A stretch of 64,000 bases of DNA, taken from positions 1 through 64,000 of the forward strand of contig LJDB01000062.1 in assembly GCA_001983455.1 (NCBI GenBank), in the 5' to 3' direction. Below, in pieces: positions 1 through 8,525 of this stretch (position 1 is the first letter of the stretch; every line of letters starts with the position of its first letter). Origin of the DNA: Candidatus Epulonipiscium fishelsonii (GTDB lineage Bacteria; Bacillota; Clostridia; Lachnospirales; Cellulosilyticaceae). Below the pieces are notes generated by a model. It worked only from the letters and a program-made list of their open reading frames with translations. It was not told the DNA's origin and did not search any database. The translations under genes were made by a program, and so were the position numbers.

Positions 1-58
1 GGTAAATATAAATTTTAATAAGCTATGTAAAATAATTTAATTTATCTTCGCCATCCGA

Positions 59-92
59 GGGCGAACTATCTATGAATACCAAATGTTCGCCC
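59..92. repeat. Inverted repeat GGGCGAAC / GTTCGCCC
   Basis: Perfect 8-bp arms at 59-66 and 85-92 enclose 18 bases, just downstream of the asnB stop. No T-run follows on the minus strand, so it is not an obvious terminator. A second possible pairing, TTCGCC with GGCGAA, starts at about 48. The same core recurs at 48931-48947 and 52698-52710. Bases 1-106 hold no gene that I can see. Confidence 0.5.
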
Positions 93-106
93 AGAAACTA
101 CGTCAT

Positions 107-1936
107 TTAATTTGTTTCAAAATATTGCTTATACCAAACTAAAAACATAAATACTGTCCATATCTTACGGCTATTATCAACTTTTCCAATTCTATGTTCT
201 TCTAACAAAATAATTAAATTTTTAGTATTAAAATACCTTTTAGCAGAATTGCTAATAAAGTAGTCTTTAACTAAGTTATAATAATGATCCTCTTTTAACC
301 AAACTCTAATTGGTACAGGAAATCCAAGTTTTTTCTTGTTAGCAGTAGCCTCGGGCATATTTCGATTTGCTGCTGCACGCATTGCAACCTTAGTATTTTC
401 TTCATTTACTCTATATTCTAGTGGCAAAGTTGTTGCTAATTTGCAAACTTCCTTGTCCAAAAATGGCACACGCAACTCTAATGAATGAGCCATACTCATC
501 CTGTCTGCTTTTAAAAGAATATCACCTACAAGCCACATGTTAATATCAAGGTATTGCATTTTGGTTACATCATCTTTTTGTCTTACCTTGTTATAAAACT
601 GCTTTGTAAGCACTTGAGGCAAGCAGGCTAAAGTTGGATTTTTTAGTATTGCTTTTCGTTCTTCAGGTGAAAATATATTAGCATTTCCAATAAATCTTTC
701 TTCAATAGATTTGGAACCACGAATTAAGAAATTTTTTCCTCTAAACCTAAATGGTATAGCTTTTGCAACCTTCGCAAATGATACTCGTAACCATCTTGGT
801 AACTGCCTATATTTGGCAGTATCAATAGGTTCTTTATAAATGTTATATCCTCCAAAAAGTTCGTCTGCTCCTTCTCCTGAGAGTACAACTTTAACATGCT
901 TGCTTGCAAGTTGACTAACAAAGTATAAAGCTACACTAGATGGGTCTGCTAATGGTTCATCCATAAAATATTGCACTGTGGGTAAAATATCCCAATACTC
1001 TTCGGGTGTTATAATTTTGCTAAAATGTTCCACACCCAATTCTCTTGATAAATCTTGGGCATAGCTAATTTCGTTATATTGTTCATTGTCAAATCCAACT
1101 GTAAAAGTTTTGTCTCCATTAAAACAACTAGCAACATAACTTGAATCCACCCCGCTAGACAAGAAACATCCAACTTCAACATCACTAATTTTGTGTGCCT
1201 CAATAGAATTTTTTATAGTTTCATCAATCTTATCAACGTAATTTTCAAATTTATCAGGTACTACATTAAATTCTGGCTCCCAATATCGGGTAATTTCCAT
1301 TTTGTTATTTTTAAATATAAAATAGTGAGCTGGTGGAAGCTTAAAAATTCTATTAAAAAACGTTTCTTTTCCTGGTGAATATTGAAACGTCAAATATTGT
1401 TCTAACATTTCTTCGTTTAATTCTTTTATTATATTTGGATGTTCCAAAATTGCTTTAATTTCAGAACCATATACAAATTTACTGCCTTCATGATAATAAT
1501 AAAAAGGTTTAATTCCAAAATAATCACGTGCTCCAAAAAGAATTTTCTTTTCTCTATCCCAAATAACAAAAGAAAACATTCCCCTTAAATGAGATAACAA
1601 ATTTGTTCCAAATTCTTCGTACCCATGCAAAAGAACTTCTGAATCTGTTTGGGTCTTAAAAACATGTCCTTTATCTATTAAAAATTTTCTTATTCCTTGA
1701 TAATTATAAATTTCTCCATTAAAAGTTAAAACTAGACTTTCATCTTCATTGTATAGTGGTTGTGCACCATCCGCCAAATCAATAATACTTAAACGTCTAA
1801 ATCCTAACCCTACATTTTCGTCTATAAATTCTCCACTACTGTCTGGTCCACGATGAATAATCTTGTCCATCATTTGAGCCAACACTGTTTCTTTATTCTC
1901 CAAATTAATATCTATAAAGCCACAAAAACCACACAT
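107..1936 (-). CDS. asnB: Asparagine synthase (glutamine-hydrolysing)
   Basis: Makes asparagine from aspartate, ATP and glutamine in the cytoplasm. The 609-residue length is typical of AsnB. The chain begins MCGFCGF, so Cys2 is the N-terminal nucleophile of the class II glutamine amidotransferase domain (about residues 2-200). The synthetase half carries the ATP-pyrophosphatase loop SSGVDSS near residue 260 and the SGEGADELFGGY motif. An AAAGGGGCC-type ribosome site lies before the ATG. The gene stands alone, divergent from the next gene, with no T-box recognised upstream. An AsnB paralogue acting on another amide acceptor is possible, but the motifs favour the standard enzyme. Confidence 0.95.
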   Translation of the reverse strand: MCGFCGFIDINLENKETVLAQMMDKIIHRGPDSSGEFIDENVGLGFRRLSIIDLADGAQPLYNEDESLVLTFNGEIYNYQGIRKFLIDKGHVFKTQTDSEVLLHGYEEFGTNLLSHLRGMFSFVIWDREKKILFGARDYFGIKPFYYYHEGSKFVYGSEIKAILEHPNIIKELNEEMLEQYLTFQYSPGKETFFNRIFKLPPAHYFIFKNNKMEITRYWEPEFNVVPDKFENYVDKIDETIKNSIEAHKISDVEVGCFLSSGVDSSYVASCFNGDKTFTVGFDNEQYNEISYAQDLSRELGVEHFSKIITPEEYWDILPTVQYFMDEPLADPSSVALYFVSQLASKHVKVVLSGEGADELFGGYNIYKEPIDTAKYRQLPRWLRVSFAKVAKAIPFRFRGKNFLIRGSKSIEERFIGNANIFSPEERKAILKNPTLACLPQVLTKQFYNKVRQKDDVTKMQYLDINMWLVGDILLKADRMSMAHSLELRVPFLDKEVCKLATTLPLEYRVNEENTKVAMRAAANRNMPEATANKKKLGFPVPIRVWLKEDHYYNLVKDYFISNSAKRYFNTKNLIILLEEHRIGKVDNSRKIWTVFMFLVWYKQYFETN

Positions 1937-2403
1937 ATGTAAAGGCCCCTTTCTTTTGTTGTATATAAAACTTTAACATAAATTAAATGTAAAATCAATT
2001 CCTGATACAATATTAGTATTCCCATAAATAAAAGTATTCCCATAAATAAAAACTCTAAAACGTGTTTTTAAAAAAATATTTAAAATTTTACGTTTATTAA
2101 AACTAATACTAAGTATATAAATTATTACTTTAACGTTTATAAATATAGCATTTTCAATAATTAACGAAAAAATTTTCCTATTTCATGAATATATTTTCCA
2201 GCAGTTGTCAATAATTTTCATTATGATATATAAGTGAACTGGATACGTTTTTAGAACAGTGAAAAAAGACTAGGTATTTGGTATCCCTTCAATACCATGC
2301 ACAAGAATAGTTTAGTCTTATAAATATAATGTGTCAATAACTTTCCTCAATTTTAGGAAATACAGTAAAATAAGTTATATTAATGGAAAAGGAGTAGTAA
2401 AAC
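1937..2403. other. Divergent intergenic region with an 18-bp tandem duplication
   Basis: This 467-bp AT-rich gap separates asnB (minus) from the 2404 gene (plus). It contains two exact adjacent copies of GTATTCCCATAAATAAAA at 2016-2033 and 2034-2051, on the asnB-promoter side. A short GGTAT/ATACC hairpin lies near 2280-2298. A TATAAT-like hexamer at about 2325 could serve the plus-strand gene, but I see no good -35. I recognised no riboswitch and no ORF with a ribosome site. Confidence 0.5.
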
Positions 2404-2922
2404 ATGGGAAAAAAGTATGCATCAACAATAATAACGTTGTTATTTATAAGCATTTGTGTTGTACTAGTGCAAGAAGTTAATTTAGCATTAGAAGTTAATA
2501 AAGAAGAATCACTAAAGATTAACAACGAATTATCCGAAGAAAACTTAGAGCTTATTACAAACGAAGAAATAAATGAAGAAATAACTGAAGAAACATCAAG
2601 ACCTAGGGACCGAATATATGAAGATTTTGCATTGAATGCTTTTGATTCAACAAATTATGACGTAAAGTTAGATAGTCTTTTTGGAGAAGACCATACAAAT
2701 TTAATAATTGAGTTTATTTTAGAGGAAGGCGAAAAGTATTCCTTAATATTGATAGATTTAGATGCCATAGATAATTTTTCTATAGTCAAAATCTTTGAAA
2801 CATGGACAGATAATTTATTAACATTGCAGGAAAATTTAAATCCAGAACATGACTATATACTAAGAGTACGTAACGAATCGGGACTTCCCTTAGAATATGA
2901 TTTAAAAATAAAAAGTTACTAA
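2404..2922 (+). CDS. Small secreted or membrane-anchored protein, unknown function
   Basis: Not recognised. This 172-residue protein has a good ribosome site (AAAAGGAG) before its ATG. Residues 1-25 have a lysine-rich start followed by a hydrophobic stretch (IITLLFISICVVLVQ), so a signal peptide or anchor is likely; there is no lipobox cysteine. Residues about 30-66 are a glutamate-rich linker. Residues about 70-172 alternate hydrophobic and polar residues and end with an RVRNESGLPLEYDLKI-type strand. This recalls small beta-sandwich domains of the pre-peptidase C-terminal kind, but that is only a resemblance. The protein is very acidic overall. It sits alone between asnB and murG with no clear operon partner. 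Confidence 0.7.
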   Translation: MGKKYASTIITLLFISICVVLVQEVNLALEVNKEESLKINNELSEENLELITNEEINEEITEETSRPRDRIYEDFALNAFDSTNYDVKLDSLFGEDHTNLIIEFILEEGEKYSLILIDLDAIDNFSIVKIFETWTDNLLTLQENLNPEHDYILRVRNESGLPLEYDLKIKSY

Positions 2923-3119
2923 AATATTCTTTTCCAATTGGAGCTGAATATCTTTTAATATTATACATTATAATGTGAAACTTTATTTATTTATAGTTAT
3001 AAATGAGTAAAGTTTTATATTTCTTATTAGATGGATACTAAATTCTATATTGTAGAATATAATATAAATAAATATTGTTACATATAGTAGTAAATTATTT
3101 GAGGAGGCTTTTAGTTGTC

Positions 3120-4181
3120 ATGAAAATTGTACTTACTGGTGGAGGAACAGCAGGGCATGTTACTCCAAACATTGCACTTTTACCTTTATTGCAAAAGGAA
3201 GAATGGGAAATAAATTATATTGGAAGTAAAGCTGGAATAGAAAAAGAGCTTATTGAAGCAGAAGATATTCCTTATTACGGAATATCTTCTGGAAAGTTAA
3301 GAAGATATTTATCGATTGAAAATTTAAAAGACCCATTTAAAGTAGTTAAAGGACTTGGAGATGCTTATAAAATTTTAAAAGAGTTAGACCCAAACATAGT
3401 TTTTTCAAAAGGCGGATATGTTTCTGTGCCCGTTGTTATGGCAGCAAAACTATTAAAAATTCCGGTTATTATACATGAGTCAGATATAACCCCTGGGCTT
3501 GCAAACAAAATTGCCTCAAAGGGAGCAAAGAAAATATGTGTAAACTTTCCTGAAACATTGAAATATGTGGGCAATAAAGGTATTCTTACAGGAACACCAA
3601 TAAGAGCAGAGCTGTTTCAAGGAAGTAAAGCAAAGGGAAAAACCATTTGTAAATTTACCATGGGAAAACCAACTCTTCTAGTTATGGGTGGAAGTCTCGG
3701 CTCAGTAAAAGTAAACACTATCGTAAGAGAATCTTTGGATCAATTACTTATAACATACAATGTGGTTCATATTTGTGGAAAAAATAACTTGGATGAAATA
3801 TTAAAAGAAACAAGAGGATATATTCAATTTGAATATGTTGGAACAGAACTTCCTCATATATTTGCCTTGACAGATATAATGCTTTCACGAGCAGGGGCAA
3901 ACTCTCTGGCTGAAATTGTGGCACTAAAAATACCTAACGTTTTAATTCCATTGTCAAAGCAAGCAAGTAGAGGTGACCAAATTTTAAATGCCGAATCTAT
4001 GCAAAAGCAAGGCTATTCTGAAGTTATACAAGAAGAAACACTAGATGTAGATATTCTAATAAATACTATAAATAAAGTTTATAATAATAAAGATTTTTAT
4101 AAAAATGCTATGCTTTCCGCAAATAAACTTAGTGGTAGTGAAAAAGTTTTAAAAGAAATAAAAGAGCATTGTAAAAATTAA
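3120..4181 (+). CDS. murG: UDP-GlcNAc:lipid I N-acetylglucosaminyltransferase MurG
   Basis: Transfers GlcNAc from UDP-GlcNAc to lipid I, forming lipid II at the inner face of the membrane during peptidoglycan synthesis. 353 residues, normal for the family. The chain shows the N-terminal glycine loop LTGGGTAGHVTP, the HESDITPGLAN segment, the second glycine loop VMGGSLGS, and the donor-site region LSRAGANSLAEI followed by GDQ. An in-frame TTG exists at 3075, but GAGGAGG at 3101-3107 and family alignment favour the ATG at 3120. The gene is outside any division or cell-wall cluster and ends in its own terminator. Confidence 0.95.
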   Translation: MKIVLTGGGTAGHVTPNIALLPLLQKEEWEINYIGSKAGIEKELIEAEDIPYYGISSGKLRRYLSIENLKDPFKVVKGLGDAYKILKELDPNIVFSKGGYVSVPVVMAAKLLKIPVIIHESDITPGLANKIASKGAKKICVNFPETLKYVGNKGILTGTPIRAELFQGSKAKGKTICKFTMGKPTLLVMGGSLGSVKVNTIVRESLDQLLITYNVVHICGKNNLDEILKETRGYIQFEYVGTELPHIFALTDIMLSRAGANSLAEIVALKIPNVLIPLSKQASRGDQILNAESMQKQGYSEVIQEETLDVDILINTINKVYNNKDFYKNAMLSANKLSGSEKVLKEIKEHCKN

Positions 4182-4190
4182 CATAAAAAG

Positions 4191-4225
4191 AACCAGTATG
4201 TGTGAAAATATACTGGTTTTTTTTG
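4191..4225 (+). terminator. Rho-independent terminator of murG
   Basis: The stem AACCAGTAT/ATACTGGTT is followed by a run of eight T, ten bases after the murG stop. Confidence 0.85.
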
Positions 4226-4268
4226 TATAATAAAATGTAGTACCCACTACTAGGGAATTGAACAATAA

Positions 4269-4298
4269 TTGACAATACAATTATTTCAGTAGTATAAT
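4269..4298 (+). promoter_or_regulatory. Sigma-A promoter of the opp operon
   Basis: TTGACA at 4269-4274 and TATAAT at 4293-4298 are separated by 18 bp. Both hexamers match consensus exactly. The oppB ATG is 57 bp further on, behind an AAAAAGGAGGT ribosome site. Confidence 0.75.
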
Positions 4299-4354
4299 TT
4301 ATTTTATATTTTTTAATTTCTAGTCCAATTTAATTTTTTAAAAAGGAGGTCTTT

Positions 4355-5275
4355 ATGCATAAATTTATACTAAAAAGAATTTTTTCTATGATTGTCGCAA
4401 TGTTTATGATTGCATTATTAACATTTAGCATGATGCATTCTGTTCCTGGTGGCCCTTTTACCAGAGATAGAAAACTTCCTCCAGAAGTAGAGATTGCTTT
4501 AAATGAAAAATATAATCTTGATGCTCCGTTACATGAACAATTTTTTTCGTATATAGCTGATGCCATAAAAGGCGATTTAGGCCCTTCTTTTCGATATACC
4601 GGAAAAACTGTTAATGATTTTATAGAAAGCGGATTTCCTACGTCGGCAAAATTAGGAGTAATTACTATTATATTTGTTTTAATTACAGCTATCCCAATGG
4701 GTATCTTGGCAGCTGTAAAGTCTGGGAAATGGCAAGATATGTTTATTATGGCAGTTGCAACAATTGGAGTAACCATTCCTTCTTTTATAATTGCCTCTAT
4801 GCTTATTTATGTTTTTTCGTTCCAATTAAATTGGTTGCCTACATATGGAGTTGATAAATGGAGTGGATATATATTGCCAACAATAGCACTGGGGGGATAT
4901 TCTGTAAGTTATATAGCAAGACTTATGAGATCTTCTTTACTTGAAGTTATGGGGCAAGACTATATCAGAACTGCTAGGTCAAAAGGCCTTTCAGATATAA
5001 AAGTAATTACAAAACATGCCCTGCGAAATGCACTTGTTCCAATAGTAACTGTTCTGGGCCCAACTGTAGCAGGACTGCTTACAGGCAGCTTTGTAATAGA
5101 AAAAATATTTGCACTTCCAGGCCTTGGCATGCACTTTGTAAACGGGGTTGCTGAACGTGATTATACTACAATTATGGGAGTAACCTTATTTTATGCAGCT
5201 TTTTTATTGGCTATGGTTTTAGTAGTAGATATTTTTTACGTTTTAATTGACCCACGCATTAAATTTGATAATTAG
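4355..5275 (+). CDS. oppB: Oligopeptide ABC transporter permease OppB
   Basis: First membrane subunit of a peptide/nickel-type ABC importer, 306 residues. An N-terminal membrane helix (about residues 9-28) is followed by the SVPGGPF segment typical of OppB, then a six-helix permease core. The EAA-loop signature that contacts the ATPases is visible around residue 205 (DYIRTARSKGLS...HALRNALVP). It is the first gene of oppBCDF and has a strong promoter and ribosome site of its own. Substrate is inferred to be oligopeptides from the linked OppA proteins; dipeptides or nickel cannot be excluded from sequence. Confidence 0.92.
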   Translation: MHKFILKRIFSMIVAMFMIALLTFSMMHSVPGGPFTRDRKLPPEVEIALNEKYNLDAPLHEQFFSYIADAIKGDLGPSFRYTGKTVNDFIESGFPTSAKLGVITIIFVLITAIPMGILAAVKSGKWQDMFIMAVATIGVTIPSFIIASMLIYVFSFQLNWLPTYGVDKWSGYILPTIALGGYSVSYIARLMRSSLLEVMGQDYIRTARSKGLSDIKVITKHALRNALVPIVTVLGPTVAGLLTGSFVIEKIFALPGLGMHFVNGVAERDYTTIMGVTLFYAAFLLAMVLVVDIFYVLIDPRIKFDN

Positions 5276-5289
5276 TAGGGGGTAAATTT

Positions 5290-6441
5290 ATGGATAATAA
5301 ATGGGATTTACTAGAAACAACTGATGCAGACCGAGAACGCATTTATGCAAAAAGTAGAACGTTTACACAAGATGTTTGGTTTCGATTTAGAAAAAAACCA
5401 ACCGCTATTGCAGGATTTATAATAATACTAATACTTTTAATTTTCGCAGGAATAGGTCCTACATTTACAAACTATAATTACGTTGACCAAAATTTGGCCA
5501 TGTCAAATATACCACCACTTCTTAAGGTGTTTGTATCTCCAGACCAAAAAAGTTATTTATATATAACTCAATCCTTAAAAATAATTAATATAAATTCAGA
5601 TGGAACTCTAAATACTCAGCTTAGCAAAGTTCGAGAAGAAACTGAAAAAAAGATGACCATATTTGATTATAACGGAACAGAAGTTGCCCTATATTATGGT
5701 GTAAATCCATACTTAATAGTAGACGAGCCAACAGGGGATATTTATGAGAAAAAAACTATATGGAATAAATCCTACATATTAGGCACAGATTCTTTGGGAA
5801 GGGATATTCTTACTAGACTTATGTATGGAACAAGAGTATCTATGACAGTGGCTTTTATTGCAGCCTTTGTTAACATGATAGTAGGTATAATATATGGTGG
5901 TATTTCTGGATATATGGGAAGCAAAGTTGACATGGTAATGATGCGTATAGTTGATATAATAAGCACAATTCCTCTTACATTATACGTTATCTTGGTTATG
6001 GTGATTTTGGGTAGTGGCTTACAAAGTATAGTCATTGCTTTAGGAAGTGTATATTGGGTAAATATGGCACGTGTTGTAAGAGGCCAAGTATTAAGCCTTA
6101 AAGAACAAGAATTTGTAATAGTGGCAAAAACACTAGGCTCTTCAACTTCAACAATTTTATTTAAACATTTAATACCAAATGCAATGGGTTCAATACTAGT
6201 AACTGTTACAATGCTTATACCTTCTGCTATATTTATGGAAGCATTTTTGGGATATATTGGAATAGGATTACAACCACCACTTGCAAGCCTTGGCACAATG
6301 TGCAACGAAGCAACTGCTGCTTTACGAACAAGTCCACATACGCTTTTAGCCCCAGCTTTAGTAATATGTATTATTATGTTTGCATTCAATTTTGTTGGAG
6401 ATGGTTTAAGAGATGCACTGGATCCTAAACTAAAAAAATAG
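5290..6441 (+). CDS. oppC: Oligopeptide ABC transporter permease OppC with an enlarged extracellular loop
   Basis: Second permease subunit, 383 residues, against about 300 for common OppC proteins. TM1 lies at about residues 37-58. Then comes an extra segment of roughly 80-100 residues (about 65-155, including SPDQKSYLYITQS) before the family motif LGTDSLGRDILTRLMYG. The permease core and EAA loop follow (EFVIVAKTLGSSTSTILFKH). The insert lies outside the membrane and could contact the binding proteins. OppB stop to OppC start is 14 bp, and the GGGGG ribosome site overlaps that gap, consistent with one transcript. Confidence 0.9.
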   Translation: MDNKWDLLETTDADRERIYAKSRTFTQDVWFRFRKKPTAIAGFIIILILLIFAGIGPTFTNYNYVDQNLAMSNIPPLLKVFVSPDQKSYLYITQSLKIININSDGTLNTQLSKVREETEKKMTIFDYNGTEVALYYGVNPYLIVDEPTGDIYEKKTIWNKSYILGTDSLGRDILTRLMYGTRVSMTVAFIAAFVNMIVGIIYGGISGYMGSKVDMVMMRIVDIISTIPLTLYVILVMVILGSGLQSIVIALGSVYWVNMARVVRGQVLSLKEQEFVIVAKTLGSSTSTILFKHLIPNAMGSILVTVTMLIPSAIFMEAFLGYIGIGLQPPLASLGTMCNEATAALRTSPHTLLAPALVICIIMFAFNFVGDGLRDALDPKLKK

Positions 6442-6453
6442 GGGGTGAAAAAA

Positions 6454-7449
6454 ATGGTATTAGAAATAGATAATTTAAAGGTTTCCTTTTTCAATTCTAA
6501 TGGCGAAGTTCAAGCAGTTAGAGGCGTTACATTTGGAGTAAATGAAGGAGAGATACTAGGCATTGTTGGGGAAAGTGGTAGTGGAAAAAGTGTAACGAGT
6601 ATGTCTATATTAAGACTACTAGCAGAAAGTGCCAAACTTAAAGAAGGCAGTATTAAATTTGAAGGCAAAGAACTTACTACTTTAACAAAAAAAGAAATGC
6701 AATCAATAAGAGGAAAAGATATATCAATGATTTTTCAAGATCCCATGTCTTCACTTAATCCTCTTCATACAATAGGTAATCAAGTTGCTGAAATGATAGC
6801 AGTTCATAACACTAATTTATCCAAAAAAGAAGTTAAGCAAAGAGTATTGCAATTGTTTGAAAAAATTCGTATACCTGAACCTGAAAAAAGATATAATATG
6901 TATCCACATCAGTTTTCTGGAGGTATGCGACAACGTATTATGATAGCAATTGCACTAGCGAATGCTCCAAGACTTTTAATAGCAGATGAGCCAACAACAG
7001 CTCTGGATGTTACTATTCAAGACCAAATTTTAAAATTACTTAGAGATTTGCAAAAAGACTCAAACACTAGCATTGTATTTATAACTCACGACTTAGGAGT
7101 TGTGGCCGAGCTATGTCATAGAGTAGTGGTGTTATATGGTGGGCTTGTAATGGAAGAGGGTTTGGTTGATGATATATTTGAAAATCCAAAACACCCATAC
7201 ACTTTAGGGTTAATGGCATCAATGCCAGAAGTCAATCAAGATAAATCAATAAGGCTACAATCTATTAAAGGCTCGCCTCCTGATATGACAAATCCTCCTT
7301 TGGGCTGTCCTTTTGCCCCAAGATGTAACTATGCCAGAAAAATGTGTGCAGCTGAATTGCCTCCTTATGTTGAAGTGGGCAACAAGCACCGTTCAATGTG
7401 TTGGCTGTTAACACAAGGGGCTCCTTCTGAGCATAATCCATTCAAATAG
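6454..7449 (+). CDS. oppD: Oligopeptide ABC transporter ATPase OppD
   Basis: One of the two nucleotide-binding subunits, 331 residues. Visible motifs are Walker A GESGSGKS, signature FSGGMRQR, Walker B LLIADEP and the H-loop THD. The C-terminal oligopeptide/dipeptide-transporter extension carries cysteines (GCPFAPRCNYARKMC...SMCW), known in this family as a possible Fe-S site. An in-frame GTG at 6445 would put the start inside GGGGGTG. I take that run as the ribosome site and start at the ATG at 6454. The gap to oppC is 12 bp. Confidence 0.93.
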   Translation: MVLEIDNLKVSFFNSNGEVQAVRGVTFGVNEGEILGIVGESGSGKSVTSMSILRLLAESAKLKEGSIKFEGKELTTLTKKEMQSIRGKDISMIFQDPMSSLNPLHTIGNQVAEMIAVHNTNLSKKEVKQRVLQLFEKIRIPEPEKRYNMYPHQFSGGMRQRIMIAIALANAPRLLIADEPTTALDVTIQDQILKLLRDLQKDSNTSIVFITHDLGVVAELCHRVVVLYGGLVMEEGLVDDIFENPKHPYTLGLMASMPEVNQDKSIRLQSIKGSPPDMTNPPLGCPFAPRCNYARKMCAAELPPYVEVGNKHRSMCWLLTQGAPSEHNPFK

Positions 7450-7462
7450 AAAGGAGTATTTT

Positions 7463-8419
7463 ATGGATGATACTGTTTTAGAAGTAAAAAATCTAACCAA
7501 ACATTTTAAAGTAGGAAAAAATGCACTAGTTCATGCCGTTGATGATGTAAGCTTTATTATAAAAAAAGGCAAAACATTAGGACTAGTAGGGGAAAGTGGT
7601 TGCGGAAAAAGTAGTTGTGCCAGAACCATCATTAGAATTTATGAACCTGATAGAGGAACCATTATTTTGAATGGCAAAGATATTACAAATACTTCGCAAA
7701 AAGAACTTAAACCTATAAGAAAACAAATGCAAATGATCTTTCAAGACCCCTATGCATCTTTAAATGCTCGGATGACTGTTCGGGATATAATAGCAGAACC
7801 ACTAGTTGCACACAATATAGCAACATCTAAAAGTCAAATAGATGAGTTAGTATTTCCTGTTTTAGAACTAGTAGGCCTATCCAAAGAACATGCAAACCGT
7901 TATGCTCATGAATTTTCTGGGGGGCAAAGGCAACGTATAGGTATTGCAAGGGCACTTATTTTAAGGCCACAATTTGTAATTTGTGATGAACCAATTTCAG
8001 CACTAGATGTATCTATTCAAGCACAAGTTGTTAATTTATTAAGAGAATATCAAGAAAAAGAAGGCCTATGTTATTTATTCATTGCCCATGACCTTTCAAT
8101 GGTAAGATATGTTTCAGATGATGTTGGCGTAATGTATTTAGGAAAACTAGTAGAAATGTGTGAGTCAAACGAAATATACAAAAATCCTTTGCATCCCTAT
8201 ACAAAAGGGCTATTGTCTAGTGTCCCAATAGCAAATCCAAAACTTGCAAGGGAAAAAGAAACCATCGCTATTGGAGGGGACATCCCAAGCCCCATTAATC
8301 CACCGTTGGGTTGTAGATTTCACACAAGGTGTTCGCATGCTACAAAAAAATGTAGCGAAGCACAGCCTGAAATGAAAGAAGTTTCAAGTGGACATTACGT
8401 TTCCTGTCATTTATATTGA
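7463..8419 (+). CDS. oppF: Oligopeptide ABC transporter ATPase OppF
   Basis: Second ATPase, 318 residues, pairing with OppD. It has Walker A GESGCGKS, signature FSGGQRQRIGIA, Walker B FVICDEP, and the C-terminal cysteine-bearing extension (GCRFHTRCSHATKKC...SCHLY). A GAAAGGAG ribosome site lies before the ATG, 13 bp after oppD. It is the last transporter-core gene; the binding-protein genes follow after a 106-bp gap that is itself duplicated further on. Confidence 0.93.
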   Translation: MDDTVLEVKNLTKHFKVGKNALVHAVDDVSFIIKKGKTLGLVGESGCGKSSCARTIIRIYEPDRGTIILNGKDITNTSQKELKPIRKQMQMIFQDPYASLNARMTVRDIIAEPLVAHNIATSKSQIDELVFPVLELVGLSKEHANRYAHEFSGGQRQRIGIARALILRPQFVICDEPISALDVSIQAQVVNLLREYQEKEGLCYLFIAHDLSMVRYVSDDVGVMYLGKLVEMCESNEIYKNPLHPYTKGLLSSVPIANPKLAREKETIAIGGDIPSPINPPLGCRFHTRCSHATKKCSEAQPEMKEVSSGHYVSCHLY

Positions 8420-8444
8420 TTTTTAATATGTAGCACCTTAGCAC

Positions 8445-8525
8445 AAAGGATAGTATTCAATTGTATTTAATGTCTTTAATTCCATGAATTTATAAAAAAT
8501 AATAAAATAGAAAGAGGGAATTAAA
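8445..8525 (+). repeat. Duplicated oppA leader, copy 1
   Basis: The stretch beginning AAAGGATAGTATTCAATT and running through TTTAATGTCTTTAA to the AGAAAGAGG ribosome site is repeated almost exactly at 10218-10301. It is present only as its last ~35 bases at 11982-12016. The duplication unit that produced the oppA copies therefore included this leader. Confidence 0.8.

Noticed and set aside
1937-2403. T-box or other amino-acid riboswitch before asnB
   Set aside because: No T-box sequence (UGGN bulge with terminator) or known aptamer could be found on the minus strand.
5772-6494. 240-codon minus-strand ORF opposite oppC
   Set aside because: Shadow of the oppC coding strand. No ribosome site, low-complexity Ile/Thr composition, and oppC is clearly the real gene.
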